A stretch of 64,000 nt of DNA from positions 1 to 64,000 of the forward strand of contig JACKEO010000006.1 in the NCBI GenBank assembly GCA_020632955.1, written 5' to 3'. The translations under genes and the position numbers were made by a program. Every line of letters starts with the position of its first letter. The stretch's first letter is position 1. Below the pieces are notes generated by a model. It was not told the origin of the DNA and ran no database searches. It worked only from the letters and a program-made list of their open reading frames with translations. Below, one piece after another: positions 16,713 through 25,215 of this stretch. This stretch comes from Alphaproteobacteria bacterium (GTDB lineage: Bacteria; Myxococcota_A; UBA796; GCA-2862545).

Positions 16713-17786
16713 ATGAGGGTGGCGCTGGTGATGGGGGGCGGCGACGCCCCCGGACTGAACGCGGTGCTGCGCGCCTTCGTGAAGCGGGCGGTGGGCCAGC
16801 TCGGGTGGGACGTGCTCGGCGTGGAGCACTCCTTCCAGGGCCTCTTCCCGGAGCGCTTCGCGGTGCGTCCGCTCACGCCGCTGTCGTGCCAGGGGCTGCT
16901 CGGTCGCGGGGGCACGATCCTCGGCACCACCAACCGCGGCGACCCCTTCGCCTTCCCCATGCCCGACGGCAGCACGCAGGATCGGGGAGGAGAGCTGGCC
17001 GACGCCGTACGGCGGCTGCGCCTCGACGGCCTCGTGGTGGTGGGCGGCGACGGCACCCAGCGCATGGCCCACCGCCTGATGACCGGGCACGGCGTGCCGG
17101 TGATCGGCGTGCCGAAGACCATCGACAACGATCTGGGTGCCACCGACCTCACCTTCGGCTTCCGCACCGCGGTCGACGTGGCCACCGAGGCGCTCGACCG
17201 TCTGCACACGACGGCGGCCTCCCACGACCGCGTGATGTTCCTCGAGGTGATGGGACGCGACGCGGGCCACATCGCGCTGGAGTCGGGCATCGCGGGCGGG
17301 GCCGACGTGATCCTGCTCCCGGAGCTGCCGTACAGCCCCGAGCGGGTGGCCTCCAAGATCCACAAGCGCCGCGCGCTGGGCCGCACCTTCAGCATCGTGG
17401 TGGTGGCGGAGGGGGCCGTGCCGCGGGCGCTGGCCGAGGGCAGCCTGCGGGAGCGCCGCGCGCGCATCGACGCGGGGGGCGGGGCGGCCGCCATCGCCCG
17501 GGAGGTGCTGTCCCCGCTGGTGCAGGCCGAGATGCGCTTCGTGGTGCTGGGGCACCTCCAGCGCGGCGGCAGCCCGAGCCCCTTCGATCGCATCCTCGCC
17601 ACCCGCTTCGGCGTCGGTGCCGTCGACCTCGCGGCGGCCGGGCGCTGGGGAGAGCTGGTGTGCCTGCGCCAGGGGCGCATCGAGGGCGTGCCCCTCGGCG
17701 ACGCCGTGCAGGGCCCGCGCCTGGTGGATCCGTCGGGCGAGCTCGTGGCCACGGCCCGCGCGGTGGGCATCGAGCTGGGCGCGTGA
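16713..17786 (+). CDS. pfkA: 6-phosphofructokinase, mixed-substrate PFK group III type
   Basis: Phosphorylates fructose 6-phosphate in glycolysis. 357 residues with MGGGDAPGLNAVL, GGDGT (111-115), PKTIDND (134-140, catalytic Asp138), GRDAGHIAL and HLQRGG. The glycine in GGDGT favours ATP over pyrophosphate, while the lysine in PKT is a pyrophosphate-type residue; this Gly/Lys combination is known in actinobacterial ATP-dependent enzymes. The ATG has AGGAG 8 bases upstream. It overlaps the next gene by GTGA, so the two are coupled. Confidence 0.93.
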   Translation: MRVALVMGGGDAPGLNAVLRAFVKRAVGQLGWDVLGVEHSFQGLFPERFAVRPLTPLSCQGLLGRGGTILGTTNRGDPFAFPMPDGSTQDRGGELADAVRRLRLDGLVVVGGDGTQRMAHRLMTGHGVPVIGVPKTIDNDLGATDLTFGFRTAVDVATEALDRLHTTAASHDRVMFLEVMGRDAGHIALESGIAGGADVILLPELPYSPERVASKIHKRRALGRTFSIVVVAEGAVPRALAEGSLRERRARIDAGGGAAAIAREVLSPLVQAEMRFVVLGHLQRGGSPSPFDRILATRFGVGAVDLAAAGRWGELVCLRQGRIEGVPLGDAVQGPRLVDPSGELVATARAVGIELGA

Positions 17787-18655
17787 CCGCGCCGTGGCGC
17801 GTGGGGATCGTGGGGTGCGGCATCGCCGGGCGCGCGCGGGCCAAGGCCGTGCACGGCCACCCGCGCACCGAGCTGGTGGCCGTGCACCGGGGTCGCTTCG
17901 CCGCCACGCTGGGGGCCCCGGAGGTGGGGGCGGACGCGCTGCTGGCGGCCGTGGACGTGGTGATCGTTGCGGCGCCCTCCGAGACCCACGGGGACTGGGT
18001 GGCCCGGGCGCTCGATGCCGGGCGCCACGTGATCTGCGAGTACCCGTTGGCGCGCACCCGTGCGGGGGCGGAGGGGCTGCTGGAAGCCGCGCGTGCGGGA
18101 GGCCGGGTGCTGCACGTGGAGCACATCGAGCTCCTCGCGCCCACCACGCGCTGGATGGCCGCGGAGCTGCACGGAGGGTGGTCGGAGGCGCACCTGTCCT
18201 TCGCCTCGCCCGGCGACCCCTGGGCCGACGGCGCCACGCACGCGTGGACGGCGGTGTCGCGCCTGCATCGAATCGTCGCGGCGCACGGGTGGCCGGAGAT
18301 CCTGGAGGTCGCCCGCGCGGACGGGGAGGCGATCGAGGCGATCCTGCGCTGGGGGCAGGGCAGGGAGCTGTCCTTCGAGGCCCGACGGACGCCGGATCTG
18401 CCGCGCCGCCTCCACTGGCGATGTCGCGTCCCCCAGGGCGTGATCGAGGTGGTGGATCGCGCGGCGCTGCGGGACGGCGAGCCCGTGGCGCTGGGCCCCA
18501 CGGCGCTGTTCGCGGAGGATCTCGACGTCGCGATCCGCCGGATCGAGGGGGAGGACGCCGGCTACCTCGCGGACGAGCGCCTCCTGGGGGTGCTGTCGCT
18601 GGCCGAAAGCCTCGGAAGGCCGGGGACGACGGCCGCCGGGGTCAAAGCGCCGTGA
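17783..18655 (+). CDS. Gfo/Idh/MocA oxidoreductase, biliverdin reductase-like
   Basis: 290 residues. The N-terminal Rossmann fold has VGIVGCGIAGRARA. Most relatives have EKP, with a catalytic lysine; this protein has HVICEYPLA, as biliverdin reductases do. Further matches to that family from memory are RVLHVEHIELL, the AVSRLHRIVAAHG segment and the C-terminal ERLLGVLSLAESL. It would reduce biliverdin to bilirubin with NAD(P)H. The GTG start overlaps the pfk stop. No haem oxygenase or phytochrome gene is visible, so the substrate remains an inference. Confidence 0.68.
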   Translation: MTAPWRVGIVGCGIAGRARAKAVHGHPRTELVAVHRGRFAATLGAPEVGADALLAAVDVVIVAAPSETHGDWVARALDAGRHVICEYPLARTRAGAEGLLEAARAGGRVLHVEHIELLAPTTRWMAAELHGGWSEAHLSFASPGDPWADGATHAWTAVSRLHRIVAAHGWPEILEVARADGEAIEAILRWGQGRELSFEARRTPDLPRRLHWRCRVPQGVIEVVDRAALRDGEPVALGPTALFAEDLDVAIRRIEGEDAGYLADERLLGVLSLAESLGRPGTTAAGVKAP

Positions 18656-18661
18656 CCGGGC

Positions 18662-18689
18662 TTGACCGTCCCCGACCACCCGCATAGCT
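18662..18689 (+). promoter_or_regulatory. Possible sigma70-type promoter for the act operon
   Basis: TTGACC (18662-18667) matches the -35 consensus in five of six bases, and an ATAG-containing -10-like element follows at about 18683-18689 with a 15-16 base spacer. This would give a leader of roughly 130 bases before actA. The -10 match is weak. Confidence 0.35.
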
Positions 18690-18828
18690 GGCGGCCCCGC
18701 AAGCGGGCCCCCGGGGGACCCGAGGATCCGCTCTGCGCCGCCGTGCCGCCGACCGTTGCGGACGACGGGAGCGAGCTCGGGCGCGGCATACCCGCCGCCC
18801 TCGACCTGCGCTCAACACCGGAGGGTGG

Positions 18829-19557
18829 ATGCGCCGTACGACCACGACCCCCTGGACCGCGCTGGGCCTGCTCGTCGCCGTGACTGGCGCCGCCGGCTGC
18901 CCGGACGCGTCGGTCTACCCTGGGGACGACGTCTTCCAGCGGGAGCCGCACTCGCTGTTCCCGGAGTGGCCTGCCGCCTTCGATCCGGCCGCCAAGGACT
19001 GGCAGCTCGGGTCGGGCATGGTGGACGGCCGCGGCCTGGAGCAGCCGATCGCCTTCCCGCACTACACGCACGTCACCCTCAACGGGATGCAGTGCGAGTA
19101 CTGCCACCAGGCGGCCCGCAAGTCCCTCCACGCCGGCGTTCCGCAGGGCCAGACCTGCATGAACTGCCACACGTACGTGAAGAAGGACAGCCCCGAGGTC
19201 CAGAAGGTCGTCGCCTACTTCGAGAAGGGCGAGCCCGTGCCGTGGCGCAAGGTCCACGACCTGCCGGACTTCGTGCACTTCGAGCACAAGCGTCACGTCC
19301 AGGCGGGCGTCGACTGCACCGAGTGCCACGGGCAGATGGGCCTGCAGGGCCAGCCCGAGACCTGGTCCGAGAAGGACGAGCACGGAAAGGTCGTCACGAA
19401 GACGGGCGTCCGCCATCCCGTGGTCCGCGAGACCACGCTGCAGATGGGCTGGTGCCTCGACTGTCATGCATCCCATCCCTCGGTCGACGAGAACTACGGC
19501 GACAAGGCGAACCTCCGGCGGGCCGAGCTCAAGGACTGCTGGACCTGCCACAAGTGA
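18829..19557 (+). CDS. actA: Alternative complex III pentahaem cytochrome c subunit ActA
   Basis: 242 residues with five haem motifs: CEYCH (89), CMNCH (110), CTECH (163), CLDCH (209) and CWTCH (237). That number and spacing are those of ActA, the periplasmic electron-transfer subunit of the quinol-oxidising alternative complex III. The N-terminus is hydrophobic and ends in GAAGC (Cys24), a lipobox-like site, so it is probably lipid-anchored. It heads the operon actABCDEF, and the next start lies 13 bases after its stop. Confidence 0.94.
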   Translation: MRRTTTTPWTALGLLVAVTGAAGCPDASVYPGDDVFQREPHSLFPEWPAAFDPAAKDWQLGSGMVDGRGLEQPIAFPHYTHVTLNGMQCEYCHQAARKSLHAGVPQGQTCMNCHTYVKKDSPEVQKVVAYFEKGEPVPWRKVHDLPDFVHFEHKRHVQAGVDCTECHGQMGLQGQPETWSEKDEHGKVVTKTGVRHPVVRETTLQMGWCLDCHASHPSVDENYGDKANLRRAELKDCWTCHK

Positions 19558-19570
19558 CCCGGAGCCCCGC

Positions 19571-22500
19571 GTGAACCTCCATCGTCGCGACTTCCTCAAG
19601 GCCCTGGGGCTCTCCAGCGGGACCTCCGCGATCGGTGCCTGTGGCATCGACGCGAACCGCTACATGACCCCGGTCGAGAACGTCCTGCCCTACGTGGTGA
19701 AGCCTGATCAGGTCACCCCGGGCACGCCGACCTTCTTCGCCACCTCGGTGCTCCGTGGGCCCCACGCCCACGCGGCCACCGCCCGTCACCGCGACGGGCG
19801 CGTGATCAACGTCGGGCACAACCCGATGGCGCCGGGCCGTCCGTCGGTCTCCACCTCGGAGCTGATGGAGCTGCAGAAGCACTACAGCCCCGATCGCCTC
19901 CAGGCCCCGCAGGCCGACGGCGCCGCCACCACCTGGGAGGCGGGCCTGTCCACGCTCGCCACGGCGGTGCGTGAGGCGCGCGCCGCCGGCAAGCAGGTGG
20001 CCTACCTGGGCGCCTACCGCTCCGGCGCGCTGGTCGAGCTGATCGACCAGGTCACCGAGGGCCACGCCGTCTACTGGGAGCCCACCGGCTACGAGGCCGA
20101 GGTGGCCGCGGCCGAGGCGCTCTTCGGGCGTCGCACGCTGCCCTTCTACGACCTCGGCGACGCCGACTACATCCTGTCGTTCGGCGCGCCCTTCCTGGGC
20201 AGCTGGGGCGACGCGGCCATCGAGGATCGCTACGCCCTGGCGCGCGATCCGAACCACGGCCACGGCATCGTCCGCTTCGCGCTCGTCGCGCCCTTCCGCG
20301 ACCAGACGGGCGTGAACAGCGACGACTGGCTGGCCTGCGCGCCCGGCTCCGAGGTCCTCGTGGCCCGGGCCCTGGCGGCGCGCATCGCGTCCGACAAGGG
20401 CGTGGCGCTCGTGGGCCAGCTCGCGGGTGGCGTCACCCTCGAGGCGGCCGCCGAGGCGTCCGGCCTGTCGGTCGAGGATCTCGAGGGCCTCGTGGCCCAC
20501 CTCACGCACGGCCAGGCCGTGGTGCTGCCCGGTGGCGCCTCGGGCGACGCCGATCTGGCGGCTGCCACCTACCTGCTCAACCTCGCCCTGGGTGCCGCGC
20601 CCGGCCGCTTCCACCTCGGTGGCTACGCGGGTCCGGTGTCGGGCTGGTCCGAGCTGTCGGCCCTGCTGGCCGACTGCAAGGCCGGCAAGGTCGGCGTGCT
20701 GATCGTCGACGAGGCCAACCCGGTCTACGCGCTGCCCGACGCGGCCGGCGCTGCCGAGGCGCTGAAGGCCGTGGGCCTCGTGGTGGGCGTGTCCTCGCAC
20801 ACCGACGAGACCACCGCGCTCGCCTCGCTGCTGCTGCCCACCAGCGACGCCTTCGAGGACTGGGGCGACGAGCAGCCGGTGGCGGGCCTCCGCCTGCTGC
20901 GCCAGCCCGCCGCCTCGCCGCTGTACGACACGCGCTCGCTGGGCGACGTGCTGCTCGCCACGGCCCGTGCCGCCGGCCTGCAGGCGCCCGAGGGCAGCCT
21001 GGGCTTCGCCGCCCCCACGTGGCGCGAGTACCTCGCCGCCGTGTGGGCCCGCGATCTGCACCAGCCCGCGGTCGACGGCGCCTTCGGCGACTTCTGGGAG
21101 AAGAGCGTCATCCAGGGCTTCTGGCAGGGCGACGCCGGCGACGTGACGCCCGCGCTCGTGGCCGAGTCCTACGCCTGGGCCGACGCGGCCCCCGTGGCGG
21201 GCGACCTGGTGCTGCTCACGCACGCCCACCCGCTCCGCAAGGACGGTCGCTACGCCAACCAGCCCTGGGCCCAGGAGGTCGGCGACGCGCTGACCGGCAT
21301 GACCTGGGACTCGTGGCTCGAGGTGAGCCACGAGACGGCCGAGGCGCTCGGGCTCGCGCCCACGGGCAAGCAGCAGCGCTCTGGCGAGTTCCCGAAGGTG
21401 TCGGTCACGACCGACGGCGGCACGGTCGAGCTGCCGCTGCGCACCCGTCGCGGCATCAAGGCCGGCATCGCGGTGCTCGCCCTGGGCAACGGCCACGTGG
21501 CCGCGGGCCGCTACGCCGACGGCTACGGCGTGAACGCCGCCAAGCTCTTCGCGCTGGCCGCGGGCTCCCTCGGCGCCTTCGCCTGGCGCGGCCAGTCCGC
21601 GAAGGTGGGCGACACGGGCACGCTCGTGAAGGTGGCCACCACCTACTCGAACTACGACGACACCGACCAGGGCCGTCAGTTCGGGATGCTGGTCGACGCC
21701 GGCCGCCTCGCCGAGCACGGCGACGCTCCGGCCGCCCACGCGGGCGAGCTCACGGGCATCCACCACCTCGAGCTCGACAGCCGCCTGGCCGAGCGCGACG
21801 TGGAGGGCTTCTACACCACGCCCGACCACAGCACCTACCGCTTCGGCATGACCGTCGACACCAACGCCTGCACGGGCTGCGGTGCCTGCCTCGTGGCCTG
21901 CTACGCCGAGAACAACCTGCCGGTGGTGGGGAAGGGCAAGCTGGCCGAGGGCCGCGAGATGGCGTGGATCCGTCTCGACCGCTTCTGGGAGACGGCGCCC
22001 GACGGCACCGAGCAGATGGCCTTCGTCCCGATGATGTGCCAGCACTGCGGCCACGCCGGGTGCGAGAACGTCTGCCCCGTGCTGGCGACGTACCACAACA
22101 TCGATGGCCTCAACGCGATGGTCTACAACCGCTGCGTGGGCACCCGGTACTGCTCGAACGCCTGCCCCTTCAGCGTGCGGCGCTTCAACTACCACACCTA
22201 CCACTGGCCCGAGCCCTTCAACCTCCAGCTCAACCCGGACGTCAGCGTCCGCACCGTGGGCGTGATGGAGAAGTGCACGTTCTGCGTGCAGCGCATCCGC
22301 CAGGTGAAGAGCGCGGCGAAGGACGGCGGCAACTTCACCGCCACCGTGCCCGACGAGGCGTGGCGCCAGGTGCCGGCCTGCGCCGAGGCCTGCCCCACGC
22401 AGGCGATGACCTTCGGCAACCTCAACGACCCCGAGGGCGCCTGCAGCCAGAGCCGGAAGTCGGGTCGCACCTACGAGCCGCTGGCCGACATCCGTCCGCT

Positions 22501-22711
22501 CTCGGCCGTGAACTACCTGGCCCGGGCCACCTTCCACGGTGACCCCACGGCGCACCACGGCGGCGGGCACGGCGGGGGCCACGAGGCCGCCGGCGAGCAC
22601 GCGGCCACCCACGAGGGCGGCAGCCACGAGGCGCCTGCCCACGAGGGCGAGGCCCATGAAGCGGAAGGCCACGAGATGAAGGACCACCACGAGGCGGGCT
22701 CGGCCCACTGA
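19571..22711 (+). CDS. actB: Alternative complex III molybdopterin-like/iron-sulfur subunit ActB
   Basis: 1046 residues from a GTG. A Tat signal (HRRDFLKALGLSSG) ends near a cysteine. A molybdopterin-oxidoreductase-like domain follows (about 60-740), which in this family lacks the cofactor. Then comes a ferredoxin-like domain with four cysteine clusters: CTGCGACLVAC (767), CQHCGHAGCENVC (823), CVGTRYCSNAC (855) and CTFC (902) with CAEAC. The last 52 residues are a His/Glu/Gly-rich tail with 13 histidines, not usual for ActB. It carries electrons from the quinol site to the haems. ActC starts 17 bases downstream. Confidence 0.94.
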   Translation: MNLHRRDFLKALGLSSGTSAIGACGIDANRYMTPVENVLPYVVKPDQVTPGTPTFFATSVLRGPHAHAATARHRDGRVINVGHNPMAPGRPSVSTSELMELQKHYSPDRLQAPQADGAATTWEAGLSTLATAVREARAAGKQVAYLGAYRSGALVELIDQVTEGHAVYWEPTGYEAEVAAAEALFGRRTLPFYDLGDADYILSFGAPFLGSWGDAAIEDRYALARDPNHGHGIVRFALVAPFRDQTGVNSDDWLACAPGSEVLVARALAARIASDKGVALVGQLAGGVTLEAAAEASGLSVEDLEGLVAHLTHGQAVVLPGGASGDADLAAATYLLNLALGAAPGRFHLGGYAGPVSGWSELSALLADCKAGKVGVLIVDEANPVYALPDAAGAAEALKAVGLVVGVSSHTDETTALASLLLPTSDAFEDWGDEQPVAGLRLLRQPAASPLYDTRSLGDVLLATARAAGLQAPEGSLGFAAPTWREYLAAVWARDLHQPAVDGAFGDFWEKSVIQGFWQGDAGDVTPALVAESYAWADAAPVAGDLVLLTHAHPLRKDGRYANQPWAQEVGDALTGMTWDSWLEVSHETAEALGLAPTGKQQRSGEFPKVSVTTDGGTVELPLRTRRGIKAGIAVLALGNGHVAAGRYADGYGVNAAKLFALAAGSLGAFAWRGQSAKVGDTGTLVKVATTYSNYDDTDQGRQFGMLVDAGRLAEHGDAPAAHAGELTGIHHLELDSRLAERDVEGFYTTPDHSTYRFGMTVDTNACTGCGACLVACYAENNLPVVGKGKLAEGREMAWIRLDRFWETAPDGTEQMAFVPMMCQHCGHAGCENVCPVLATYHNIDGLNAMVYNRCVGTRYCSNACPFSVRRFNYHTYHWPEPFNLQLNPDVSVRTVGVMEKCTFCVQRIRQVKSAAKDGGNFTATVPDEAWRQVPACAEACPTQAMTFGNLNDPEGACSQSRKSGRTYEPLADIRPLSAVNYLARATFHGDPTAHHGGGHGGGHEAAGEHAATHEGGSHEAPAHEGEAHEAEGHEMKDHHEAGSAH

Positions 22712-22728
22712 TCACCGGAGGAGAGGTC

Positions 22729-24078
22729 GTGCACGACACCATCGACCCGAACCGCCCCGCCTCCTACGCGGCCGCGAACCGGGACATCATCAGGGTGCTG
22801 CTCCAGCCGAACCTCGGCTGGCTCGCCCTGTTCCTCACCGCCACGGCGGCGATGATCTACGGCGGGTACTGCTGGTACCTGCAGCTCACGTGGGGCCTCG
22901 GCCTCGGCGGCTACAACCCGCCGATCATGTGGGGCATCTACATCGTCACCTTCGTGTTCTGGGTCGGCATCGGCCACGCGGGCACGCTGATCAGCGCCAT
23001 CCTCTTCCTGGTGCGGTCGCGCTGGCGCACGGGCGTGTACCGCGCGTCCGAGGCCATGACGGTCTTCGCCGTCATGACCGCGCTGCTCTTCCCGGTGCTC
23101 CACCTGGGCCGCGCCTGGCAGGTGTACTGGTTCTTCCCGTACCCGAACCAGCGCTACCTCTGGATGAACTTCAAGTCGCCGCTGATGTGGGACGTCTTCG
23201 CGATCTCCACGTACTTCACGGTGTCGGCGGTCTTCTTCTTCATCGGCCTGGTGCCCGACCTCGCCATCGTCCGCGACCACAGCAAGGGCCTGGTGCAGAA
23301 GGTCTACTCGGTGCTCGCGCTCGGCTGGCGCGGCACGGGTCGCCAGTGGCACCACTACATGGCCGCCTACGGCTTCTTCGCCGCCCTCGCCGCGCCGCTG
23401 GTCCTCTCGGTCCACAGCGTCGTGTCCTGGGACTTCGCGATGGCCATCACGCCGGGCTGGCACTCCACGATCTTCCCGCCCTACTTCGTGGCCGGCGCCA
23501 TCTTCTCCGGCTGCGCCATGGTCATCACGCTCCTGCTGCCCATGACCTACGCCTTCGGCTGGAAGGACTACGTCAACCTGTGGCACTTCGAGCAGCTGGC
23601 CAAGATGTGCCTGCTCACCTCGGGCATCCTCACCTACGCCTACGGCATGGAGTACTTCATCGGGTGGTACTCCCAGAACCCCTACGAGTGGGCCATCTTC
23701 TCGTGGCGCGCCACGGGTGAGGACTACGCCTGGGCCTTCTGGGTGATGGTGACCTGCAACTGCATCATCCCGCTGGTCTGGTACTTCCGGCCGCTGCGCA
23801 CGAACCCCGTGAGCCTCTTCGTCGTCTCGCTGTTCGTGAACGTGGGGATGTGGTTCGAGCGCTTCAACATCGTCGTGAGCTCGCTGGCCCACAACTTCAA
23901 CCCGGCCACCTGGTCCTACTACTGGCCCTCCGAGATCGAGTGGGGGATCATGATCGGGTCGTTCGGCTGGTTCTTCTTCTGGTTCATGCTCTTCCTCCAG
24001 GTCCTGCCGGCCGTGGCCATCGCAGAGATCAAGGAGATGATCGCGCCGCCGGTCCGCGGCGCCGTGGAGGCGAAGTGA
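22729..24078 (+). CDS. actC: Alternative complex III NrfD-like quinol-binding membrane subunit ActC
   Basis: 449 residues with about ten membrane helices, the NrfD/PsrC fold that binds menaquinol or ubiquinol in the inner membrane. The GTG start at 22729 has GGAGGAG upstream. GIGHAGTLISAILFL and FPYPNQRYLWMNFKSPLMWD are typical of the quinol-site helices. Its TGA overlaps the GTG of actD (GTGA, 24075-24078). Confidence 0.93.
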   Translation: MHDTIDPNRPASYAAANRDIIRVLLQPNLGWLALFLTATAAMIYGGYCWYLQLTWGLGLGGYNPPIMWGIYIVTFVFWVGIGHAGTLISAILFLVRSRWRTGVYRASEAMTVFAVMTALLFPVLHLGRAWQVYWFFPYPNQRYLWMNFKSPLMWDVFAISTYFTVSAVFFFIGLVPDLAIVRDHSKGLVQKVYSVLALGWRGTGRQWHHYMAAYGFFAALAAPLVLSVHSVVSWDFAMAITPGWHSTIFPPYFVAGAIFSGCAMVITLLLPMTYAFGWKDYVNLWHFEQLAKMCLLTSGILTYAYGMEYFIGWYSQNPYEWAIFSWRATGEDYAWAFWVMVTCNCIIPLVWYFRPLRTNPVSLFVVSLFVNVGMWFERFNIVVSSLAHNFNPATWSYYWPSEIEWGIMIGSFGWFFFWFMLFLQVLPAVAIAEIKEMIAPPVRGAVEAK

Positions 24079-24641
24079 GCGCCGCTGCCAGCCGCCCCGT
24101 CGGCACCCGCGTCAAGGGCATCTACGCCCACCTCGACAGCTTCCTCGCCGGCGTCGAGCGCCTCAAGTCCGAGGGGCTCACGCACTTCGAGGTGCTCACC
24201 CCGCTGCCACGCCACGAGATCCTCGAGGCGGTGTACGAGGGTCGGCCCTCGCCGGTGCGCTGGTGGACGCTCACCGGTGGCGTGTGCGGCATCACCACGG
24301 GCTTCCTGCTCACCAGCCTCACGGCCATCCAGTGGCCGATGATCAACCCGGGCGGCAAGGACGTCGTGGCGCTGCCGCCCTACGCGGTCATCATGTTCGA
24401 GTGCACCATCCTCTTCGGTGCCCTCGCCACGCTGGTGGGCCTGCTGGTGCACTGCGGCCTGCCGGGCTTCTGGCTCGACAGCTCGCTGAAGGACCCCCGC
24501 GTCAGCGACGACAAGTTCGGCATCGTCTTCCTGCGGGCGTCGGAGTCCGACGCCCCGAAGATCGAGGCGGCCCTGCGCGAGTCGGGCGCCATCGAGGTCA
24601 CCAGCGGTGACGACACCGTCTACGAGGTGAGCAATGTCTGA
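24075..24641 (+). CDS. actD: Alternative complex III membrane subunit ActD
   Basis: 188 residues. A soluble N-terminal region with FEVLTPLPRHEILEAV is followed by two membrane helices (about 60-82 and 100-125) and a cytoplasmic tail with FGIVFLRASE. This matches ActD (DUF3341 type). The GTG start overlaps the actC stop and its 3' end overlaps actE by 8 bases, so it is translated as part of the coupled operon. Confidence 0.9.
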   Translation: MSAAASRPVGTRVKGIYAHLDSFLAGVERLKSEGLTHFEVLTPLPRHEILEAVYEGRPSPVRWWTLTGGVCGITTGFLLTSLTAIQWPMINPGGKDVVALPPYAVIMFECTILFGALATLVGLLVHCGLPGFWLDSSLKDPRVSDDKFGIVFLRASESDAPKIEAALRESGAIEVTSGDDTVYEVSNV

Positions 24642-25215
24642 GGCCGCGAAGCGTTGCGGCGTCGCGCTGCTGGCCCTGGCCCTGCCCGGGTCGGCGCTGG
24701 CCCTGCCGTGGAACCTCGACATGGCCGACTCGGCCGCGGTCAAGGCCTACGAGCGGGAGATGGCGCCGCTGCCCGAGGGCGTGATGTCGCAGCCCCACGT
24801 GCTCACGCCCATCTCCTACCGCCGGAACTTCTCCTGGCAGTCCGACGCGCGGCTCACGCTGCAGAACCCCCTCGAGGCCGACGACGCCGTGCTCGCCACG
24901 GGCCGTCGCATGTACGAGGTCTACTGCACGCCCTGCCACGGTGACGGCGAGGTCCTCGGGCCCGTGAGCGAGAAGGGCTACCCCGCGGTGGCCATCCTGG
25001 CGGGCGACAAGGGCCGCCTCAAGAACCTGCCCGACGGCCACGTGTACCTCACGATCCGCAACGGCAGCATCTCCACGCTGATGCCGGCCTACGGCTACGC
25101 GATGACGAACGACGAGATGTGGTCGCTGGTGGCCTGGATGCGCGACGCGCTGCCGCAGAGCGCCTACCTGCCCCCCGAGACCACCCCGGCCGCCACGGCG
25201 GAGGACGTGCGATGA
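24634..25215 (+). CDS. actE: Alternative complex III monohaem cytochrome c subunit ActE
   Basis: 193 residues with a signal peptide (1-24) and one haem motif, CTPCH (98-102), in MYEVYCTPCHGDG. The methionine in STLMPAYG is the probable sixth haem ligand. It is the periplasmic cytochrome that receives electrons from ActA. It overlaps actD upstream and actF downstream (ATGA, 25212-25215). Confidence 0.92.
   Translation: MSEAAKRCGVALLALALPGSALALPWNLDMADSAAVKAYEREMAPLPEGVMSQPHVLTPISYRRNFSWQSDARLTLQNPLEADDAVLATGRRMYEVYCTPCHGDGEVLGPVSEKGYPAVAILAGDKGRLKNLPDGHVYLTIRNGSISTLMPAYGYAMTNDEMWSLVAWMRDALPQSAYLPPETTPAATAEDVR

Noticed and set aside
22513..23892. A His/Glu/Asp-rich minus-strand protein of 459 residues
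   Set aside because: It is antisense to actC, whose membrane segments give such a composition; no RBS or homology.
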